The notes: generated by a model not told the origin, from the sequence alone. A stretch of DNA of 64,000 bases from Taudactylus pleione (GCA_031769625.1 JAUIMM010000135.1:6809501-6873500); one strand, 5' to 3'; numbered from the stretch's first letter, positions 37,086 through 44,885 are shown. Numbers and translations are program-made.

Positions 37086-40000
37086 CCTATCTATCATCTG
37101 CTCCTTATGATGATTGAACATTTGTTCAGAAACACTGGAAAATTAACATAAATGGTCTTTCAGATAAATTGGTTAAACTAAACGGATTTAACTATTTGTC
37201 TGTACGACCATTTTTGTTTGTTTCCAGTGTTTGGAAACAAATAGTGGATTGTTATTTCCTCCTATATATTACCAGATTTTCTTTCCAATCAGCCAACTAG
37301 TTGGATAGTTGGAAAGATAATTGTAAGGTGCAGGGGTTAAAGCGGGCCAGAACAGGGCTGAATTGCGTTCTATTTGGAGAAGGAACCAGTTCCACCTCCT
37401 CCAGCCCATCTTACCCAGCCAGTCGCCCCGTGCCGCAGCCCATTTGAAAGGTGCCCACTGAGATTTTTTTGCCAGTGGGCGCTCGGCTCTTTTCCCACCG
37501 TGGCAGCCGGAACCTGGCGTTTTCTCCTGATCTTCGGCTTCCGGCTCCCACAGTGGGCACTGTGGCAGTGACATCATGACATCTCTCCCATAGTTCCAAG
37601 GAGCAGATGAGTAAGTCAGAAAGCAGTGGATGCAGGAGCAGGTCTTAAGGTAAGTATATTGTGTGATTCTTTTTGTGTAAGGGGCACCACTACAGTGGAC
37701 ACTACTACTGGGGGCATTACTACTGGGGGCACTAGTACAGAGGGCATTACTACTGGGGGCATTACTATAGTGGGCATTACTTCTGGGGGCACTACTAATG
37801 GAGGCACTGCTACTGGTGGCATTACTACCGGGGCACTACTAGTGGGGCATTAATACTGGGGGTACTAATAATGAAGGCACTACTACTGGTGGCATTATTA
37901 GTGGGCTACTACTACAGGGGACATTACTCTTGGGGGCATTACTAAGGGCGATTACTAATGGGAGCACTACTAATGGAGACATTACCATTAGGAGCACTAC
38001 TAATGAGGGCATTGCATAGGGGTACTGCATAAGGGGCACCACTCATGGGGGCACTGCATAAGGGGCACCACTACTGGGGCACTGCATAAAGAGCACCATT
38101 ACTGTGGGTTTTGCAAAAGGGGCATTACCACAGTGGGCACTGCATAAGGGGCACAACTATTGGGGCACTGCATAAGTGGCACCACTTGGGGCATTGCATA
38201 AGGGGCACTATAACTGTGGAAACTATATGCATTAGGGACACTACTACTGTGGGCATTGTGTAAAAGGGGCACTACTTTGTGTCATAACATGAATAAAGGA
38301 CTACTATGTGGTGTATTGTGAATCAAGTGTACTATGTGCTGTGTAATGTGAATAAGATTTTGCTACTGAGTAGCGTAATTTGAATTGGGGATACTATTGT
38401 GTGACCACGCCCATTTCTTTTGAGACCACGCCCCATTCTTAGGTGCACATATACGACGTGTGCTGTCCCTTTATTGAAAAAGTGCCAAGGATGGGGGGGT
38501 GGGGGGTGAGTTTCACCACAACTCTAGGACCACTTTAATCACTGGTAAGGTGTATGGGCAAGCTTTAGAAAGCCCCATTAAACATACAGTATTGTTGAAT
38601 TTGCAATAGCACCAGTGTAATCTTCCTTTCATGGGCATTAACTTTACACATATAAAAGCAGATGGTCCAGGGAAGAATATGGAAGAACAGATAGAACCAG
38701 GTAAAAATATAATTATGCTGAGTAGTAAAGTTTCCAACAGGAATATAAATGCTAAGTTGATATAAAACTGACTACATGACTACACTACACTGAGTGCTGC
38801 AGACAATAGGATCACTCCAGTTTAGATACCCACCAGATCAAGGTTCAAGGTATAGTCGCTGCATGCTGCCTTTTCAGGTCACCCCTCTGTGGGTAGAGCT
38901 TGTGTAGTTTTGAGATAGATAGATGTTCCCCAAAAAATTTTATGAAGATGTCACCAGAGCTAGGTAAGTGGGTGTAGTAGTGTGTGCCCCCCCCGGAACT
39001 ATTATAAATGCACCTATGTAATATATACAGTATATATTATCTATAAGGCACTGCCTCTTGAAATGGGGTGAAGTCACCAAGTCAACAGATTTATAGTAAA
39101 AACAAATTATCAATTTGTCAGCAATGTTGACATACAAATAATGTAGGCATGTTTTATGCCAAATTAATGACAATGCCGACATTCTGACCTGAGACATAAT
39201 ATACCAAACCCTCTAAAATAGTGGGCGATCGTAGAGACTATTTTTAGCTTTAATAGTGGACAAGTAAGGAAGTGTCAGTATAAATAGGAACCAGAAGGAG
39301 AACATGATGAGTTGGGTCCAAAAACCACAATATAGAATATGTCTATGTACATGCATTAATGCTCATGTATGTATAAAAATTTTATGTAAACCTGTACACA
39401 AAATAAAAAAGATGCAATAGACAGAGGGCCTGATTCAGCATGGATTTCAAATGCAACCGTGTACGCAGATCGCTCGATGGTATGTACTGTGCATGCGTAT
39501 GTATTGCAGTGCACATGCATGTGTTAGCATTTGGGGGTGGCGACGGGTGAGTGGTCAGTGTAACGCAGGTGTGTCTCTCCGTTTGAACGCCATTGCATGG
39601 GCGTGCATAAATTACCCACTGCTACGGCATACGCAGCTTGTGTACTCACTGCGTGCAACGAGGTTAGCAATTTTTTAGTAAGGTCTGACCTGTTGTAATT
39701 GTGCGTGAGAGGCCGATGTTACTCGCTGTTACCAATGTATATGCAGGAATGCAAGCTATTATGAATGTGTGAAAGTGTTAGTATGCGTCTCTATGCGAGC
39801 TCTGGGTGTCTCTATAGTGGCTTTGCGTTGACAGTCATTAAAATACTTTCACAGCAGACTTGCGTGCATATTCGCAGTTGCGAACGCAATAACGATCCGT
39901 AGTGAATCAGGCCCAGAGACACACAGCTAAAACACTACTTTTATTGCTTATTTCAATACTTACAAAGAGTGGTCCCCAGAATTGAACACCACTGACAAAT

Positions 40001-43000
40001 GTATAAGTGAATGCAAAGAAATTCAGTGAAATAGCCAATGATATTTGCAAGATGGCCATACCAATCAGCAGTATCTGGGATGAAAAATAAAACCAATGTA
40101 TGTTAGCTTTCCAGTTGCTGAAATTTATCACATATCACTTTTCTGGTTTTACAGCACCTGTGCTAAGCTTCACATTGTCATAGACAGCTTCAGGGTGCCT
40201 ACATGATTTATTTTTGAAATACGAACTCACTCGAACTTAGGGTTTCTGAGTCAAATCGAGTCCCAGTTCGGAATCACTTTGGTGTTCTGAATGGAACCAA
40301 GTCCTGGCTCAGGTCACCTGTCACTTCAGAACTTGGATTTAAAAACCAAACTCGGGTTTTGGATTGCCTGTAAACATGTCAAAATTACATGATTTGGGCT
40401 GTTTTTATTGATTTTTTATCGATTTTTAAGTTATTCACAACAGAACCAAAACTGAACCCAAACCAAGCACTTGGGGGTAGTTTTGCCAAAACCAAAACAC
40501 AATGATGAATTAGAACAGGACAGCAACTATGGGTGGGCTAGGGGTGCGCGTGCCCCAGTTGCAGAATTTAAGGGGGCGCGCGTGCCACCAAGGGGGGCCA
40601 GGTGACACCAGCACCTGCAGCCAGCCACCTACAGCCCTTAAGAGACACAATGCCACCCTCCACTGTCATTCTAATCATAATGTGGCTGCTTGTGGTGCCA
40701 GTCATGAGCCAATTGGAGCTTGTGGGCCAGCAGCCAATCAGGAGCAATGCCACATTAGAATGACAGCGGTGGATGCTGGCACAGTATTTCTCTCAAGGAA
40801 GGGCTGCGGGGCGGGCATGTTGCTTCAAATGTACACCTGCTGGGCTGCTGTCGGAGGAGGAGGATGATGTGAGAGGCTCAGTGGTGGGGGCCATAATGGT
40901 GTAAGGGGCATTACTGTGTGTAGTATAGAGTATATAGGACATTACTGTGTGTAGTATAGTGTATATGGGGCATTACTGTGTGTGGCATAATTAATAAAGG
41001 GCACTACTGTGTGTGGCACACACAGTAATGCCCCTTATAATCTATACCCCCTTACTTCCTTATACTAAAGTGAGACTCTGCCGCATGATATGTCTGGAAC
41101 AGACATCCAATTTCCATCCATACACTACAATCAAGCAAGGAAGCCGACATACACATTCATGACACTCCCATGGCAATCCCCTAACACTCATATAGCACTC
41201 CCCTGACATTCTCATGACACCCCATAGCACTTCCCTGATGCTACCCAGACACTCCCATGGCACTTCTATGGAATTTCCCTGACAATTCCATAACACTGCC
41301 ATGAGACTCCCATGACAATCTCAAGACACTCCAACTGCACTCCCCTGACACTCTCATGCTACTCCCATAGCACTCCCATGGCACTACCCTGATGCTCCAT
41401 TGACTCTCCCCTGACACTCCCATGGCATTAATTTGACACTCCCCTGGCACACCCATGCCACTCTCCTCTATTACCATGCCACTCCCCTGACATTCCCATG
41501 GCACTCCATTTACAGTACAATGGCACTCTTCTGCCACCCACATGGCAACCCCCTGACACTCCCACTGCACCCACCTGACACTCCCTTGATGCTCCATTCG
41601 CACTCCCAGGGCATTCCTCTGACAATCCCATGCCACTTTCCTGACACTGCCATGTCACTCCCCTGATACTCCAATGACTCTCCCACGGCTCTCCCCTGAC
41701 ACTCCCCTGACACTACCATGCCACTACCATGGCATTCCTCTGACAATCTCATGACACTCCCATAGCACTGCCCTGATGCTCCTATGGCAGTCCCCTGACA
41801 CTCCCATGGCATTCAATTGACACTCCCCTGGCACTCCCATGTCACTCCCCTGAAGCTATATTGACACTCACATGCCATTCCCCTGACACTGCCATGCCAC
41901 TCCCCTGGCACTCCCATGCCACTCCCGTGATACTGCCATGCCACTCCCATGGCACTTTCATGCCACCCACATGGCACCCACCCTGACACTCCCACCGTAT
42001 CCCATGGACACTCCCCTGATGCTCCATTGACACTCTCATGTCACTCCCATGGCAATCCTCTTACACTCGTATGACAATCCCATAGCACTCCTGACACTCC
42101 CATGGCACTACCCTGATGCTTTATTGACATTCCCATGTCACTCCCATGGCATTCAATTGACAATCCCCTGGCACTCCCAAGCCTCTCCCCTGAAGCTATA
42201 TTGACACTCCCATGCCACTCCCCTGACACTCCCATGCCACTCACATGCCACTCCCCTGACACTGCCATGCCATTCCCCTGGCACTCCCATGCCACTCACA
42301 TTCCTTTCCCCTGACACTACCATGCCACTCCCCTGGCACTCCCATATCACTCACATGGCACCCCCCTGACACTTCCACTGCACCCCCCTGACACTCCCCT
42401 GAAGCTCCATTAACACTCCCATGACACTACTCTGACAATCCCATGCCACTTTCCTGACTCTAGCATGCCACTTCCCTGACACTCTCATGACACTCCCATA
42501 GCACTCTCCTGCAGAGATGCAGCCTAGAGGGCCATAGTGCAGCTGTTGAGCTAATGTGTGGCTGGAAAGCCGAGATGTTAATGCAGAGCCGAGATGTGGC
42601 TTGTGAGCCAGGATGTGGCTTTGGGAGTTGAGGTGTGACTGAATAGCCAAGATGCTAATGCAGAGATGTGGCTTTGAGGGCCGTGGTACATCAGATGAGC
42701 CGAGGTGCGGCTGTAAAGCAGAGATGTAATGCAGAGGTGCAGCCTTAAGGGCCGTGATGCGGCTTGTGGGCTGAGGTGCGGTTGGAAAGCTGAGATGTAA
42801 ATGCAGAGATGCTGCCATGAGGGAAGTTATGTGGCTGATAAGCCAGTGTCCAGCTGGAAAGTCAAGATGTTAATGCAGAGATGCTACCTTGAGGGCCGTG
42901 GTGCGGCTGATGACAAAGATCCAGAGATTAACACAACTCACAGATGAAGTGAGAACAATAGCTGAGAATCTCTGAAACACAGTCAGAAGCAGGCACAGAC

Positions 43001-44872
43001 GGGCAAATACACAACTGGCAGGAACAAGAAGCACACGTCAGAAATGCAATAGCCGGCGAGCAATGGATATGAGGCAATTGATTAATGAAATCTACAGGTA
43101 AGGAGGAGCGTCATCCAGTCTCAGGTGCCATAGACTGGTGTTCCAATCTCCTAGCATCTGGAGATGCCATTCCAGTACGGCAAGAAAGTAGTCCAGGAGC
43201 AGGATTTCGGGAGTGTGACTGGCGACCTGGAGTAGAGACACCTGGAGTGTGAGTAAGTAAAAAGGCGTGATGGCAACTTATAACAGCTCCATTGATAGAA
43301 AGAACAATCCATAAGCACTAGTGAACTCTGGACCTGCTTCAGACCCGCTCGCTAAGGCGCGATCGCTCGCTCTGAGCGAGTTTTGCCCATCTACGCATGC
43401 ATATAATTCGCAGTGTGTGTGTGCAAGCCATTCGCTGCAATCTGATTTTGGTTGTACGTAAGCCACTATCAGGTCGCTGCCTTGAGTGACAGATAGTGCC
43501 GTTTGTGGGAGGCAACAGGGGAAGGTGATTGTGAACGGGAGAGTAGATGTGCGAACGCATGTATTTCAGCCAGCACAGATCGCTGTGCCTGCAGCTGGTT
43601 AAGGCAACCACAAGGGATGCGAGCAGCTCCGATGGCTCACGATGATCTCGATTAATCCTTCATTTCCCGGAGATGACGTGAGTGGCAAGGGGGAGTCTTT
43701 AGACACTTGCGAGCGCACTTTGCATTAGCTCGCTAAAACATAGTGGGCATCCATACACAGGGCCGTTGAGAGCACCACCGGGCCCCGGTAAAGAGGGGGC
43801 ATGGCCTAAACATGGGAGGCGTGGCCACGCCCTCTCGAATAAATAAATACAAAAAAGTATACATTTGCAGCACCGCGTAGTGGTGCTGCGCGCCAGGGAG
43901 GGGGCGCTGTTAGCCCCTCAGCCCAGCGCAAAGCCAGGTGGGGCACGACCAGTGTGATCGCTCCCCCCCTCAGGCATAGGAGATTGCTCGCGGCTGCACA
44001 GCAATCTCCCACTGCCTCCCAGCATAGTGAGGAGGGAGAAGGGGCAGCGTCGGACCCGGGACCCCGTGGGCCCCTCTGGAAACCCCGGGCCTGGGTAAAT
44101 TGTACCCGCTCCCCCCCCCATCTCGGCGCCCCTGTCCATACACGATGCAGTGCAAGCACTTAATTTAAATATCTGGCCCCTTTTTGCCATCGAGCGACCG
44201 CATCTTGCAAGCAGGTCTGAATGAGCTCCTCTGTACATGTGCGTATACCTGATCTAACACATGCACAGATGCTGATTGCTTTCTTTGGTGCATTAGACAT
44301 ATATCCATGAGATCCATCCACATTTCTACTTCCTTTCGACTGAGAACCAGGTGAGGTGTTATGCAGATTTTCATTGTGCTACTCGAACATTATCTACTAA
44401 TCTACATTTACAGCATGAATATATATTTATTCATTTATCGGAAGCTCACTACATTGCATATATTAAATACACAATGGATGGCTAGCTCATGTACAGTTAT
44501 ATCCCTTTCATTTCCTAGTGTGATTGTATTGTAATGTCTAATAATAAATACAGCACTCACCCCCAGGGATTTTGGTTTTCCCTGTAGAAAAATCTGATGA
44601 CATTGTGAAACTCCTGTGACTTGCGGCATGTTGGCATTGGCAACATTGTACCCAGGTACAGCAGGCTGGACAGCAGGGTAAACCATCTGTGGTGGTCCAG
44701 GTGAGACATTCCACATTGGAGAAGCCGGATACACGTTTGGCTGTGTTGGGACAGGATGGACGTTCCATTGAATATTAGTAGGAATAGTATTTGGCTGTGG
44801 AGCACCTGGAGGGATGGTGTAATATACAGGGCCAAGTTGTGTGTTGGGTTTTTGCTGTGGTGTAGACATCAT
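16800..44872 (-). CDS. ms4a-like: MS4A-family four-pass membrane protein, complete gene
   Basis: Six coding exons on the minus strand (104, 37, 19, 44, 41 and 38 codons) join in phase 0 at GT-AG introns to give 283 residues. The order is typical of MS4A proteins: a Pro/Gln/Tyr-rich cytoplasmic N-tail (1-94), the family junction '[10 protein letters not shown]' (95-104), TM1 about 105-126, '[18 protein letters not shown]' carrying TM2 (about 135-152), TM3 about 164-189, a short outer loop with two Cys, TM4 about 206-233, and a cytoplasmic tail with PPPY (268-271), a WW-ligand type motif. MS4A proteins are four-pass membrane proteins, some modulating receptor signalling or calcium flux (CD20 and FcepsilonRI-beta are members). 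This one is somewhat longer than many relatives because of its N-tail. Which MS4A member it is, and its function, cannot be decided here. Introns are 4486, 6554, 9049, 6312 and 820 bp and full of repeats. Candidate polyadenylation signals are ATTAAA (16601-16596) and AATAAA (16078-16073). Confidence 0.93.
17469..17677. mobile_element. Foldback MITE in MS4A intron 5
   Basis: Inverted halves are built on 'gagtgataaaactcgctg' on the left and its inverse 'ttttatcactcgctgtga' on the right, with the inner pair 'tggtgctcca' and 'tggagcacca'. It belongs to the same broad family as 16583-16780. It lies between coding exons 5 and 6. Confidence 0.65.
17737..17859 (-). CDS. ms4a-like: MS4A-like coding exon 5 (TM4)
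   Basis: The acceptor is a long T-run ending in CAG, then TCTGGTGCA. The donor is CCG|GTAAGG. It encodes 41 residues (205-245): [19 protein letters not shown] continues as TM4, then [15 protein letters not shown] on the cytoplasmic side. Phase 0 at both ends. The 820-bp intron to exon 6 is the shortest in the gene. Confidence 0.9.
18868..18922. repeat. TA-rich microsatellite
   Basis: Interrupted (TA)n run in MS4A intron 4. It is followed by 'agagatgtgcg' (about 18925), which resembles the starts of dispersed repeats near 46923 and 47584. Confidence 0.8.
20285..21300 (-). pseudogene. hAT-superfamily transposase relic (ZBED-like)
   Basis: Minus-strand fragments match the C-terminal half of a hAT transposase. 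'[17 protein letters not shown]' (about 21180-21230) is the 'RWNS' block. A helical region follows (20893-21084), then '[14 protein letters not shown]' (about 20830-20870), the LDPRFK motif. A spacer leads to '[10 protein letters not shown]' (about 20370-20395), the dimerisation block, and a worn end near 20290. hAT transposases perform cut-and-paste transposition. The BED zinc finger and N-terminal catalytic region are missing and stops or frameshifts separate the pieces. It lies in MS4A intron 4, in the same orientation as the gene, and is not an MS4A exon. Confidence 0.85.
21700..22012. mobile_element. MITE (TAGGTGCATATACACTAGCA end)
   Basis: Left TAGGTGCATATACACTAGCA corresponds to the right end as the inverse of TAAGCCGCGTATCCACTACC. 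The interior is rich in short hairpins: 'acgacagtacgattactgca' with 'tcgtactcgtacagtcgt', and 'gagcgattgaa' with 'ttcaatcgctc'. It resembles the 60687-60973 element in its ends. No coding content. Confidence 0.6.
22037..22230. mobile_element. hAT-type MITE, 8-bp duplication TCCTAGTC
   Basis: Ends are CAGAGGTTCCCAAA and TTTGGGAACCTCTG, and a perfect 8-bp duplication TCCTAGTC lies at 22029-22036 and 22231-22238. A second inner inverted pair is 'ggtcctcaaggcact' with 'agtgccttgaggacc'. At 194 bp it is a compact non-autonomous element in MS4A intron 4. Confidence 0.9.
22568..22789. mobile_element. Palindromic MITE (GGGGTATACAGTATTTACTA end)
   Basis: The left end is inverted on the right as 'tttagtaaatatataccc'. 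Inner motifs 'aaaatcgatgtt' and 'aacatcgatgtt' pair. It belongs to the TTTACTAA group with 5221 and 56061. Confidence 0.6.
23396..23880. repeat. Second copy of the 13.1-kb composite repeat family
   Basis: About 23725-23876 matches 14640-14790 in the same orientation ('gttagggacgccggtatagt', 'gcccagcgctta', 'aatacctctgaatttctatt'). About 23455-23510 matches the inverse of 13128-13190. No target duplication was resolved. It sits just past MS4A exon 4 in intron 4. Confidence 0.6.
24172..24303 (-). CDS. ms4a-like: MS4A-like coding exon 4 (TM3 and outer loop)
   Basis: Acceptor 'ctgctttgcag' then GTCAAGGGG; donor GTCAGT|GTAAGT. It encodes 44 residues (161-204): [20 protein letters not shown] and the rest of TM3, then a Tyr-rich outer loop '[15 protein letters not shown]' with two cysteines that could form a disulfide. 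The 'VKGSL.FNI.SS' start is highly typical of MS4A proteins. Phase 0 at both ends. Confidence 0.93.
24540..24945. repeat. Dispersed repeat with CCCTAA core
   Basis: Flanks with 'gggatcccggtgg', 'gggattctggagccgggat' and 'gattctgaccattggcattc' surround a tract of CCTAACCCTAACC-like words at 24660-24825. It is a repeat with a telomere-like interior, next to the 19-bp minisatellite. Confidence 0.5.
24952..25990 (+). repeat. 19-bp minisatellite, about 54 units
   Basis: Tandem units of CCCTCTACTCTGGTCTATT with point variants (ggTcta/ggCcta, Gctctg, Atctt). A 266-bp block (14 units) is duplicated: the marker 'ctaatcttgg' occurs at 25608 and again at 25874 with the same following variants. Because 19 is not a multiple of 3 and the unit lacks stops on the plus strand, all three plus frames stay open and read a 19-residue repeat every 57 bp. 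It lies in MS4A intron 3, antisense to the gene. Confidence 0.95.
26655..26890. repeat. Dispersed 'GTCAACA' repeat
   Basis: Dense in gtcaaca/tgttgac words ('aggtcaacatcataatgttg', 'acatgtcaacacaccatgta') followed by 'gttaggggttgggtttaggg'. A related copy is at 45050-45430. Confidence 0.5.
26932..27280. mobile_element. hAT-type MITE, duplication GATACTAC/T
   Basis: Ends are CAGGTCCACCAAGAGC and CTCTCAGCGCCCCTG; flanks are GATACTAC (26924-26931) and GATACTAT (27281-27288), 7 of 8 identical. It shares 'cccgggtgaaggaggcgtgg' and CTGCTGC-type interior with the copies at 12579 and 43758. Confidence 0.8.
28219..29499. mobile_element. Composite hAT-type element, duplication GGGGACAC
   Basis: Ends are CAGGGCCGGATTAAGG and CCTTAATCCAGCTCTG, with a perfect 8-bp duplication GGGGACAC at 28211-28218 and 29500-29507. 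Inside are a 200-bp TA/CA microsatellite (28708-28925), an inverted pair ('ggaatgtttggcggtactca', about 28938, against about 29100) and a second inverted pair ('aacggcactc...tgtttattta', about 29308, against about 29414). No transposase. It has the same termini as 34118-37035. Confidence 0.85.
28708..28925. repeat. TA/TG microsatellite tract
   Basis: Long interrupted (TA)n, (TG)n and (CA)n run. The open frame over it reads alternating Ile/Tyr and is an artefact. Confidence 0.9.
29521..29855. mobile_element. hAT-type MITE (CAGGGGGGTATCTATAATTG end)
   Basis: The left end pairs loosely with the right end CGTAATACGCCCCTG. Flanks ATTTAACT (29513-29520) and TTTTTACT (29856-29863) agree at 6 of 8. 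It shares 'ggccattttccc' and 'tttgcacatgtgcagta' with the copies at 58294 and 48688. Confidence 0.65.
30421..30910. mobile_element. MITE (AGGCCTGATTCAGAGAAGTA end)
   Basis: Left AGGCCTGATTCAGAGAAGTA is inverted on the right in 'agtgcacttctctgacttaggcc'. It belongs with the GGGCCTGATTCA group. No coding content. Confidence 0.55.
31238..32066. mobile_element. Foldback MITE split by another MITE
   Basis: Outer arms 'gggcaaaatttactaagcgg' (31239) and the inverse 'gcttaggaaattttgcc' (about 32050) enclose the pair 'gggttctaaaccc' and 'gggttttgaaccc'. The 31359-31956 element interrupts the interior. Confidence 0.6.
31359..31956. mobile_element. MITE GGGCCTGATTCAGAG, 3-bp duplication ACA
   Basis: Ends GGGCCTGATTCAGAG and CTCTGAATCAGGCCC are perfect 15-bp inverted repeats, flanked by ACA at 31356-31358 and 31957-31959. 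The interior has several cg-containing hairpins and encodes nothing recognisable. Confidence 0.8.
32215..33068. mobile_element. hAT-type element carrying a minisatellite
   Basis: Ends are CAGGGGCGGAACTAG and CTAGTTCCGCCGCTG; flanks are TTCCTACT (32207-32214) and CTCCTACT (33069-33076), 7 of 8 identical. The second half (about 32660-33015) is a G-rich tandem array of 'tactactggggacactgtgta' type units (about 29 bp). A relative lacking clear ends lies at 37440-38510. It lies in MS4A intron 3 bordering exon 3; no transposase. Confidence 0.8.
33353..33409 (-). CDS. ms4a-like: MS4A-like coding exon 3 (TM2, short)
   Basis: A 57-bp exon, too short for ORF scans. Acceptor 'ttataccttatag' then TACATCATC; donor TGTCTG|GTGAGT. 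It encodes [19 protein letters not shown] (142-160), the family block usually read as 'F/YIISGSLSVSAEKN..CL'. Phase 0 at both ends, joining exon 2 (QFWGPLF) and exon 4 (VKGSL) without a break. Confidence 0.93.
34078..34117 (+). repeat. (CTAT)n microsatellite, left part
   Basis: About ten CTAT units, continuing at 37036-37096 beyond the inserted 2.9-kb element. The two halves look like one array split by the insertion. Confidence 0.9.
34345..35185. repeat. Large inverted repeat, arms about 415 bp
   Basis: 34345-34757 is repeated in inverted orientation at about 34770-35185 with high identity; for example, the frame reading '[20 protein letters not shown]' appears on the minus strand at 34618 and on the plus strand at 34909. 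The centre holds 'gacgaaatgcgttggg' and its mate 'cccaacgcgtttcgtc'. Identical peptides on both arms reflect the palindrome and not a gene. Confidence 0.85.
35407..35455. repeat. (TA)n microsatellite
   Basis: A TA run, followed by further TA/CA tracts to about 35520. Confidence 0.85.
35580..36700 (+). repeat. Minisatellite, CACCCCCTACTACACTACCA units
   Basis: Irregular tandem units of about 22-29 bp built from 'acaccccctactacacta' plus 'ccagcaccc/ctcag' or 'aaaacacag'. At about 36150-36500 two variants alternate as a roughly 56-bp higher-order unit. The strand bias (C on plus, G on minus) is extreme. It lies inside the 34118-37035 element. Confidence 0.9.
37036..37096 (+). repeat. (CTAT)n microsatellite, right part
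   Basis: Fifteen or so ATCT units continuing the array broken at 34117. Confidence 0.9.
37115..37332. mobile_element. Left-truncated copy of the 9774 MITE family
   Basis: 'cagataaattggttaaac...ggatttaac' and 'taccagattttctttccaat...agataattgta' follow the order of the interior and right half of 9774-10105. The left half and extreme right end are missing. Confidence 0.6.
37440..38510. repeat. Relative of the 32215 element with G-rich tandem array
   Basis: 'catgacatctctcccatag' and 'gtaagt...tttttgtgtaaggggcac' follow the same order as in 32215-33068. About 37680-38290 is then a degenerate array of 'gggggcattactact' units. Clear ends and a target duplication were not found. Confidence 0.55.
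39426..39914. mobile_element. MITE GGGCCTGATTCA, 3-bp duplication AGA
   Basis: Ends GGGCCTGATTCA and TGAATCAGGCCC, flanked by AGA at 39423-39425 and 39915-39917. The interior is rich in tgcgta/tacgca words. It lies 49 bp past the splice donor of MS4A exon 2. Confidence 0.8.
39964..40074 (-). CDS. ms4a-like: MS4A-like coding exon 2 (TM1 to start of TM2)
   Basis: Acceptor 'tttttcatcccag' then ATACTGCTG; donor CTCTTT|GTAAGT. It encodes 37 residues (105-141): TM1 [20 protein letters not shown], a short outer stretch, then GVQFWGPLF, which corresponds to the 'G.PFWGGL.F' entry to TM2 in MS4A proteins. Phase 0 at both ends. Confidence 0.92.
40195..40510. repeat. Dispersed repeat ('gagtccc...ttcggaatcac' family)
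   Basis: Shares the order of 'gaacttagggtttctgag', 'tttggaatcacttt' and 'aaaaccaaaacac' with 46923-47282 and, more weakly, 47584-47868. Likely a non-autonomous hAT derivative; ends not resolved here. Confidence 0.5.
41130..42510 (-). repeat. Minisatellite of CACTCCCATGG units
   Basis: Degenerate 11-bp units (CACTCCCATGG, CACTCCCCTGA, CACTGCCATGC) and higher multiples. On the minus strand they read repeated 'ECHGSVRGV' type peptides with frequent ATGs, so the many overlapping open frames here are artefacts. It lies in MS4A intron 1. Confidence 0.9.
42511..42920 (+). repeat. Second tandem repeat, about 65-70 bp unit
   Basis: Around six copies of a unit running 'gatgttaatgcagagatg', 'ggctttgagggccgtggtg', 'cggctgatgagccgaggtg', 'ggctggaaagc'. 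It abuts the previous array. No coding meaning seen. Confidence 0.75.
43330..44231. mobile_element. MITE interrupted by a hAT-type MITE
   Basis: Left 'gacctgcttcagacccgctc' and right 'gcaagcaggtctgaatgagc' are inverted ends of the TTCAGACC group (compare 1991 and 59211). The interior is split by 43758-44134. Confidence 0.6.
43758..44134. mobile_element. hAT-type MITE, 8-bp duplication TCCATACA
   Basis: Ends are CAGGGCCGTTGAGAGC and CTCGGCGCCCCTG, with a perfect duplication TCCATACA at 43750-43757 and 44135-44142. Same family as 12579, 26932 and 49345-55351. Nested within 43330-44231. Confidence 0.88.
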
Positions 44873-44882
44873 AAAAAAGGTG
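44561..44882 (-). CDS. ms4a-like: MS4A-like coding exon 1 with start codon
   Basis: A plausible acceptor 'tttgatttcccacag' precedes the exon at 44883, leaving 10 untranslated bases before ATG at 44872-44870, so a non-coding first exon probably lies upstream. A second ATG follows directly. It encodes 104 residues: [20 protein letters not shown], then a Pro/Asn/Tyr-rich tail, ending [11 protein letters not shown]; donor GGG|GTGAGT, phase 0. Such low-complexity N-tails vary widely between MS4A proteins, while the 'F..G.PK.LG' end is conserved. Confidence 0.9.
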
Positions 44883-44885
44883 CTG

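Noticed and set aside
41241..42818. Chain of minus-strand ORFs reading '[13 protein letters not shown]' repeats
   Set aside because: Frames of an 11-bp degenerate tandem repeat inside an MS4A intron; no domain and multiple overlapping frames.
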